A stretch of 64,000 nucleotides of DNA, taken from Rhizobium sp. P32RR-XVIII. GTDB taxonomy: Bacteria > Pseudomonadota > Alphaproteobacteria > Rhizobiales > Rhizobiaceae. Below, piece by piece: positions 59,454 to 64,000 of this stretch; the stretch's first letter is position 1, and the number at the start of each line of letters is the position of its first letter. The notes below the pieces were generated by a model that saw nothing but the letters and a program-made list of their open reading frames with translations, made no database searches and was not told the DNA's origin. The translations under genes and the position numbers were made by a program. The stretch covers positions 248,001 to 312,000 of the forward strand of contig NZ_JABAIH010000004.1 in NCBI RefSeq assembly GCF_012641395.1, written 5' to 3'.

Positions 59454-60623
59454 GTGACTAAGCATTCCGTAATCGAAACCCGGTCGGCGCTTCCGATCGA
59501 GACCCGCGCCACCGGCGACAATGCTGACCCGTTGGCAGCCGCCACCGCAGCTGTCGAAGAGCTGCGCAGTGCAGCCGAGACCGCCCATACGGCACACGCG
59601 GCAGAAGTCCGCACGCTGATCGACCGCATTGGCGCGCTCGAAACCCGTCTGTCTCGCCCAGGTGGCGGCGAACAGCAAAACGAAATCCCGGTGGAGCGGC
59701 GAGCTTTCGGCAACTATCTACGTCGCGGTGATCATGGCCTTTCGGCCGATGAAATCCGCGCGATGACTGTCAGCACCGACAGCGCCGGTGGCTTCCTGGT
59801 GCCGGAAAACTTCGTTGCCGAACTCCTGAAGGGCATCGTCAACTTCTCGCCTGTCCGCCAGTATGCTCGCGTCATGCAGATCGCCGGCGCGGACGTCACC
59901 ATGCCCAAGCGCACCGGCACCATGACTGCCGTTTGGGTAGGTGAGACCGCTGACCGCTCCGGCACCCAAGCAACCTATGATCAGGTCAAGCTCACGCCGT
60001 TCGAAGCCGCGTGCTTCGTCGACATCTCAAACCAGCTGCTCGAAGACAGCGCCTTCGACCTAGCTGGCGAAGTCGCCTTCGACGGTGCGGAAGAGTTCGG
60101 CCGTCTCGAAGGTGCCGCTTTCGTCTCCGGCGATGGTAACGGTAAGCCCAAGGGCATCCTTGCCGAGACCGGCATTGCAACGATCGTCACCGGGAACGCT
60201 TCGACGCTGGGCACTGCACCGGCTGACAAGATGATCGACGCCTTCTATTCACTGCCGGCCGCTTACCGCGCAAATGCGACGTGGGGCATGAACTCCACGG
60301 TGCTCGCATCTGTCCGCAAGCTGAAGGACAGCCAAGGTAACTTCCTTTGGCAGCCGGGCCTTCAGGCTGGCCAGCCTGAAACCATCCTGGGCCGCCCGGT
60401 CGCCGAGCTGCCGGACATGCCGGACGTCTCCGCAGGCACGACGCCGATCGTCCTGGGCGACTTCAATCAGGGCTATCGCATCGTTGACCGCATCTCGCTG
60501 TCGCTGCTTCGCGACCCCTACAGCCTCGCTACCAAAGGCCAGACCCGCTTCCACCTCCGTCGCCGTGTTGGCGGTGGCGTTGTGAAGGCGGACGCCTTCA
60601 AGCTGATCAAGGTCAGCGCGTAA
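59454..60623 (+). CDS. HK97-type major capsid protein
   Basis: The 389-residue protein starts with GTG at 59454. The first 85 residues form a charged, helical delta domain that the protease removes, and the HK97 fold follows from about residue 95 (STDSAGGFLVPENFVAELL). Family stretches such as RVMQIAGADVTMPKRTG and FVDISNQLLEDSAFDLA are clear. A terminator lies right after the stop, so expression of head and later tail genes is partly separated. Confidence 0.92.
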   Translation: MTKHSVIETRSALPIETRATGDNADPLAAATAAVEELRSAAETAHTAHAAEVRTLIDRIGALETRLSRPGGGEQQNEIPVERRAFGNYLRRGDHGLSADEIRAMTVSTDSAGGFLVPENFVAELLKGIVNFSPVRQYARVMQIAGADVTMPKRTGTMTAVWVGETADRSGTQATYDQVKLTPFEAACFVDISNQLLEDSAFDLAGEVAFDGAEEFGRLEGAAFVSGDGNGKPKGILAETGIATIVTGNASTLGTAPADKMIDAFYSLPAAYRANATWGMNSTVLASVRKLKDSQGNFLWQPGLQAGQPETILGRPVAELPDMPDVSAGTTPIVLGDFNQGYRIVDRISLSLLRDPYSLATKGQTRFHLRRRVGGGVVKADAFKLIKVSA

Positions 60624-60632
60624 GCCAACAAC

Positions 60633-60657
60633 AGGGCGGCGGCAGCGCCGCCCTTTC
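60633..60657 (+). terminator. Rho-independent terminator after the capsid gene
   Basis: AGGGCGGC at 60633-60640 pairs perfectly with 60647-60654, with a 6-base loop, followed by TTT and a mixed tail. It lies nine bases after the capsid stop. The short T-run suggests partial termination, which is common behind highly expressed phage capsid genes. Confidence 0.6.
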
Positions 60658-60691
60658 TCGCTGATTTCCCAGTTTCGAAAGGATCAATCCA

Positions 60692-61168
60692 ATGCCTATC
60701 ACCACCGCCGCAGGAACTAAGGTCTCGATCGGCACGACTTCGCCGATGACCGACGCCACCACCTATGAAGCCGACACATGGGTCGCAATCGCCAACATCC
60801 AGGACGTCGGCGAAGCCGGCTCTGAAGCTGAAATCGTCATCGGCAAGTATGTCGATCAGACCTACGCCCGCAAGCTGAAGGGTAGCCGCGACAACGGCAC
60901 GATGGAACTCGTCGTCGCCCGTGACAGCTCCGACGCCGGCTATGCCGCCCTGGTCGCGGCCGAACAGTCTTCGGCCGCTTACAACTTCCAGGTCGAGCTC
61001 AATGACAAGCCGGCCACCGGTGCAAGCCCGAAGAACTCGAAGTTCTATTTTTCGGCGATCGTCGCGTCGCGGAAGAACAGCTTCAAGGGCGCCGACGACA
61101 TCGTGAACACGACCTTCAGCCTCGCGATCTCTGGCGCAATTCTCGAAGTCGCGGCTTCGGCCACGTAA
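60692..61168 (+). CDS. Phage tail tube protein
   Basis: The 158-residue protein fits the siphovirus tail-tube (lambda gpV/TP901-1-type) fold: a beta-rich sequence with the recurring LKGSRDNGTMELVVARDSSDAG core and FYFSAIVASRKNSF. The ATG is preceded by AAAGGA. A tail tube right after the capsid without connector genes in between is unusual, because a connector-like gene starts only at 63924. Confidence 0.75.
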   Translation: MPITTAAGTKVSIGTTSPMTDATTYEADTWVAIANIQDVGEAGSEAEIVIGKYVDQTYARKLKGSRDNGTMELVVARDSSDAGYAALVAAEQSSAAYNFQVELNDKPATGASPKNSKFYFSAIVASRKNSFKGADDIVNTTFSLAISGAILEVAASAT

Positions 61169-61182
61169 TCGGGGAACAGACG

Positions 61183-61749
61183 ATGAAGCTCGCGGAAGAA
61201 ATTCTCATCACGCTGGCAGGGCAGGCGATCGAGCTCCGGCCGTCGCTCCGTCATGCCATCCTGCTCGAAAGGCGGGATGGGAGCTTCCGCAAGCTGCTCG
61301 ACGACATCCGCGATGGCAGCCTCACGGCTGCCCTCGACATCGTTGAACCTCACGCCGGCGGCATGTTGTTCCTCAAAAATCACGTCTTCGAAGTGATGGC
61401 GGAAGTTCGCCCGACACTGATCGCTTATGTGCTTGCTTGCGCTGGCCTCGACGTCGGCGGGGAAGAAACCGACGCACCGGCAAGCAGCGAGAGGGGGGCC
61501 ACTTCTCGTTCATTCGCTGATCATCTCCTCGATCTCTATAAGACCGGCACCGGCTGGCTGGGCTGGACGCCTGAAACGACCCTCTACGCCACCCCGACAG
61601 AGATCAGGCTGGCCTACGAGGGCCATATCGAAATGCTGAAGATTGTTCATGGCAGCGGCGCCGAAGCCCAGCCGAAGGATGATCGACCAATTGCAGACAA
61701 GTTCCGAGCGATCTTCGCCGATCTCGGAACGCAGAAGGTGGAGGGCTGA
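61183..61749 (+). CDS. Phage tail assembly chaperone-like protein
   Basis: The 188-residue protein has an N-terminal ITLAGQAIELRPSLRHAILL segment and a C-terminal GTGWLGWTPETTLYATP stretch typical of tail-assembly-chaperone proteins that sit before the tape-measure gene. In many phages the second part is made by frameshift, and here it is in frame with the first. It starts 14 bases after the tail tube. It is the second chaperone-like gene of this element. Its family is likely but not certain. Confidence 0.6.
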   Translation: MKLAEEILITLAGQAIELRPSLRHAILLERRDGSFRKLLDDIRDGSLTAALDIVEPHAGGMLFLKNHVFEVMAEVRPTLIAYVLACAGLDVGGEETDAPASSERGATSRSFADHLLDLYKTGTGWLGWTPETTLYATPTEIRLAYEGHIEMLKIVHGSGAEAQPKDDRPIADKFRAIFADLGTQKVEG

Positions 61750-61753
61750 TATC

Positions 61754-62032
61754 ATGCCCAGAGCCTTGAGCGACAAAGAACGGGAGCGGGCGGTCGCGTG
61801 GATTGAAGTCCTTCGCGAGCTGATCGAAGAGCACGGCACCAGCGCCGTCGCGCTCGCGACTGCCATCAACATCAAGCCGAAGACCTTGGCCGGCGCCTTG
61901 TCGGGCGAAAACGTAATTGCTTTGACGACGCTCGAAGCTGCCCTGGCATATTTCGGCTACGAACTCGAAGCCATCAAAGTCGGCCGACCGGTGCAACACG
62001 TTGCAACGGGTTGCAATGAGGATGTCGACTGA
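61754..62032 (+). CDS. Small helix-turn-helix protein
   Basis: The 92-residue protein contains a lambda-repressor-like helix pattern (ALATAINIKPKTLAGALSG, about residues 35-53), suggesting DNA binding. The start at 61754 follows the tail gene by four bases, and its stop overlaps the HNH gene in TGATG. It may regulate late genes, or it may be a packaging-site-binding small terminase analogue; the sequence alone does not decide. Confidence 0.6.
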   Translation: MPRALSDKERERAVAWIEVLRELIEEHGTSAVALATAINIKPKTLAGALSGENVIALTTLEAALAYFGYELEAIKVGRPVQHVATGCNEDVD

Positions 62033-62379
62033 TGCCCAGGAGCGCGCCTTCAATCCGTTCATGTGGTGGCGTCGTATCGTCTGGCGATCGGTGCCAGCAC
62101 ATGATTGCGCGCGAACGTGACCGGAAGGCGCGCTTTGACCAGCAACGCCCCAGCGCCCGCGAGCGCGGCTATGATAGCAAGTGGGATAAAGAGCGCGCCG
62201 TCTATCTGGCAGCGCATCCACACTGCGCAATGCCGGGATGTGACAGCCGCGCCAACGTCGTCGACCACAGGGCCCCCCATCGCGGCGACAAGCGTCTTTT
62301 CTGGTCTCGATCGAACTGGCAGCCGTTGTGTACGCCCTGCCATTCCAGCCGCAAGCAATCCCAGGAGCGTCGCACATGA
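62032..62379 (+). CDS. HNH endonuclease
   Basis: The 115-residue protein has the HNH core: HPHCAMPGCDSRANVVDHRAP in part, with the first His and Cys pair, and a C-terminal NWQPLCTPCHSSRK with the third conserved His and Cys pair. In phages HNH nucleases often lie beside the terminase genes and are needed for packaging. The coding region overlaps both neighbours by one to four bases, so it is translated with them. Confidence 0.88.
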   Translation: MPRSAPSIRSCGGVVSSGDRCQHMIARERDRKARFDQQRPSARERGYDSKWDKERAVYLAAHPHCAMPGCDSRANVVDHRAPHRGDKRLFWSRSNWQPLCTPCHSSRKQSQERRT

Positions 62380-62735
62380 GCTACGAGCCCCAGAAGTACA
62401 TGTTTCGCGGCCGACTGCGCACCGTCAACGAGATTGCCGAGCTCACAGGCCGACATCCGCAGGCGATCTATGACAGGCGCCAAGGCTCATACATCCCGGA
62501 CAATGCCGAAGTTGAGAAGAGAGTGCGCGAGCGCCTGAAGAATGCGCATGGTCGCGCCCATTACGTGACCTTCGAGGGCAAGCGTCTTTCGTTGAAAGAC
62601 TGGGCGCGTGAGTTCGGAATGCCCTACACGACTGCACAGCTTTGGCGGCGGAAGGGCATGTCTATCGAAGAGATCGCTACAAAGGCGCGGGCGACCTATC
62701 TCCAACCGTCCGCCGCAGACCGGAGGCAGCCATGA
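62376..62735 (+). CDS. Hypothetical protein with DNA-binding helices
   Basis: The 119-residue basic protein contains two helix-turn-helix-like stretches (TVNEIAELTGRHPQAIYDR near residue 15-33 and SLKDWAREFGMPYTTAQLW near 70-88), each resembling excisionase or phage regulator motifs. It overlaps the HNH gene by four bases. In a normal phage the small terminase would be near here, so a role in binding the packaging site is possible but unproven. Confidence 0.6.
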   Translation: MSYEPQKYMFRGRLRTVNEIAELTGRHPQAIYDRRQGSYIPDNAEVEKRVRERLKNAHGRAHYVTFEGKRLSLKDWAREFGMPYTTAQLWRRKGMSIEEIATKARATYLQPSAADRRQP

Positions 62736-62740
62736 TGCAG

Positions 62741-63241
62741 CTAGATTTCCTTCGCACCTTCGAGCTTGTTCGGCTTCCGCTTAGGGATGCGGGCGATGTA
62801 GGGTTTTTCCCTGTCCGTCGTGTAGATGACGGCATACATCTTGCCCGTCTCCATATCGCCCGTCACGTCGATGCGGTCATGGACAAATCCGTTCCACTGC
62901 TCACCAGTTTTCAGAACGTACGGAAGGGTCGGCGGGCTTCCGGGCAACTGCGGGTGCGGAATGGCAAATGCTCGGATCGGCTTGTCTCGCCAGCGCGCCC
63001 AGATGTTTTGGTACTCCGATACGCCCAGACTTTGGATGGTCGTCGGCGCGTCCCCCCGGTTGACGGCCAATACCCGGACGAACTTGCGTCCTTCGGTAGC
63101 AGGGTGATTGATCACAAGCATATTCGGAGTGGCGCGCAGGTAAATCTTGGGGCCGCTCTCAAACCAGCGGCGCACCTCCAGAGACAGTGCACCGGTGGCG
63201 ACAATAGCGGCGTAGATCGCAATCCAATCAGCAGCGCCCAT
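62741..63241 (-). CDS. Membrane-anchored hypothetical protein (possible moron)
   Basis: The 166-residue protein begins with a membrane segment (WIAIYAAIVATGALSLEVRRW) followed by a beta-rich soluble part (IYLRATPNMLVINH...KFVRVLAVNRGD). It is on the opposite strand to the structural genes, as lysogeny-expressed accessory genes often are. It ends five bases from the stop of the plus-strand neighbour. No known exclusion or defence family was recognised. Confidence 0.6.
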   Translation of the reverse strand: MGAADWIAIYAAIVATGALSLEVRRWFESGPKIYLRATPNMLVINHPATEGRKFVRVLAVNRGDAPTTIQSLGVSEYQNIWARWRDKPIRAFAIPHPQLPGSPPTLPYVLKTGEQWNGFVHDRIDVTGDMETGKMYAVIYTTDREKPYIARIPKRKPNKLEGAKEI

Positions 63242-63250
63242 GCCTGGCCC

Positions 63251-63754
63251 TCAAAAATCGCCGCGACCATAATGACCATAAACACGAGGTGGTGGCGTTC
63301 TGCTGTACCTGAAAATGTGATGGTTGTTGGCTTGGCAATGTCTCGTGTCGCCCTCGCCCCGAATGTACATAATCTTTTTCTCATGCATACACACAGGGCA
63401 GGCGTCGTGGATGGGCTGACCGTTCGCCGCGTCCTCCCTCAAGCGATAGACCATGTCTTTGCGTTCGGTCGCAATCAGTGCGTAGCGCGCCTTCTCTTTC
63501 GCGAACTCGTCTTCCTTGCGCAGTTCGTCGCTGAGACGGCGCAGCGCCTCGCTGAGCTGCACATTCATTACGTTGGCCGTGGTCAGCTCGCCCGCAAGGG
63601 CATTAACGAGCTTCATCGCCTCGCCGTTGTCGGGCGCTGCCTTCTCGGAAGAGAACAACTTCTTGATTGCATCGGCAGTGGATGCGGCCTTGCTGGTCAC
63701 CCCGACGGCAGAAGACGCGAGGCCAAGCACCGTTTCAATCGTCGTCAGGTCCAT
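63251..63754 (-). CDS. Hypothetical protein with coiled-coil and C-terminal zinc ribbon
   Basis: The 167-residue protein has an N-terminal hydrophobic/helical part, a charged coiled-coil (about residues 60-100, LSEALRRLSDELRKEDEFAK), and a C-terminal Cys/His cluster (CPVCMHEKK then HCQANNHH) that could bind zinc. It is followed nine bases later by the membrane-anchored gene, probably forming a two-gene minus-strand operon in the phage element. The function is unknown. Confidence 0.6.
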   Translation of the reverse strand: MDLTTIETVLGLASSAVGVTSKAASTADAIKKLFSSEKAAPDNGEAMKLVNALAGELTTANVMNVQLSEALRRLSDELRKEDEFAKEKARYALIATERKDMVYRLREDAANGQPIHDACPVCMHEKKIMYIRGEGDTRHCQANNHHIFRYSRTPPPRVYGHYGRGDF

Positions 63755-63923
63755 TCTACCCCGTCTCCCAGGATCAACAACTCTAGCCTGAAATTACCGC
63801 GCCGCTCGCGGACTCGGCAAGCGGGGGACGGGGGGTATCCCCAGACTTTCATAAAGCCCGCAGGGACCGGCGCAGGTAGACACGCGCACGATTTGCAATC
63901 AAAAAATATGATAGGTTAAGTCG

Positions 63924-64000
63924 ATGTCATCAATTTCCGTCATGGATATAAAGCAGCACTTGAACATCGACGCCGAAGATGACGCCGATGACACGATGCT
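63924..64000 (+). CDS. Phage head-tail connector protein (partial, cut by window edge)
   Basis: The frame begins ATGTCATCAATTTCC and gives MSSISVMDIKQHLNIDAEDD before the window ends. This matches the N-terminus of HK97 gp6-type connectors, which start with a short strand, then a DIKxHL helix and an acidic DEDD turn. Only 25 residues are visible. In standard maps this gene directly follows the capsid; here it lies 3.3 kb downstream, after accessory genes. AGGTTAAG precedes the ATG. Confidence 0.55.
   Translation, partial: MSSISVMDIKQHLNIDAEDDADDTM

Noticed and set aside
62642-63919. Plus-strand frame of 425 residues over the phage accessory genes
   Set aside because: It runs antisense to two minus-strand genes with better start sites and plausible domains.

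Overview
The window is GC-rich alphaproteobacterial chromosome, most likely a Rhizobiales member of the Sinorhizobium/Ensifer group. The main reasons are the carA, GatB/YqeY-domain, dnaG, kbl, tdh, rpoD neighbourhood, a 684-residue RpoD, and an oxidoreductase at 28577-29578. That oxidoreductase carries the diagnostic residues of 1,5-anhydrofructose reductase from Sinorhizobium morelense. The genus call is my inference from family knowledge; no search was run.

Layout. 1-5.2 kb: end of a MATE exporter, an acyltransferase, carA, a GatB/YqeY-domain gene, an unknown wHTH-like gene and a gene-free stretch with a candidate structured RNA. 5.2-16 kb: dnaG-recQ, a Nudix hydrolase, a vapBC-type toxin-antitoxin pair, kbl-tdh (threonine catabolism), a GFA-fold gene and rpoD. 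16-27 kb: small housekeeping and stress genes, a proline-rich DUF930 protein, an APH(3')-like kinase, an AraC regulator with an EamA exporter, a glycine-betaine-type ABC importer, an MFS exporter, DUF1428 and YjbQ.

27.2-37.5 kb: a tightly packed operon of a LacI-type regulator, 1,5-anhydrofructose reductase, CoA-transferase, enoyl-CoA hydratase, aldehyde dehydrogenase, GMC oxidoreductase, SDR and a second GMC oxidoreductase. Two matching palindromic operators precede it, one lying exactly between the -35 and -10 boxes. A convincing small-RNA candidate lies upstream on the other strand. This is the best candidate for an undescribed catabolic system. 37.5-43 kb: small membrane proteins, an old-yellow-enzyme homologue, TPR and metallo-beta-lactamase-fold exported proteins, and an ECF sigma/anti-sigma pair. 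43-50 kb: pobR/pobA (4-hydroxybenzoate hydroxylase, apparently started with TTG) followed by a complete Liv-type ABC importer. 50-54.2 kb: a surface-polysaccharide cassette (ABC exporter, glycosyltransferase, acyltransferase).

54.56 kb to the right edge: an integrated phage or phage-like element. Its left end is marked by a tRNA 3'-end-like 16-mer next to a terminator-like hairpin. It carries iteron-like 22-bp repeats beside two replication/HTH-type genes on the minus strand. These are followed by HK97-type portal, prohead protease and major capsid genes, tail tube and tail-assembly-chaperone genes, HNH endonuclease, two minus-strand genes of unknown function, and the start of a head-tail connector gene. 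No integrase, terminase, tape-measure or lysis gene is visible, so the element must continue beyond the window or be incomplete.
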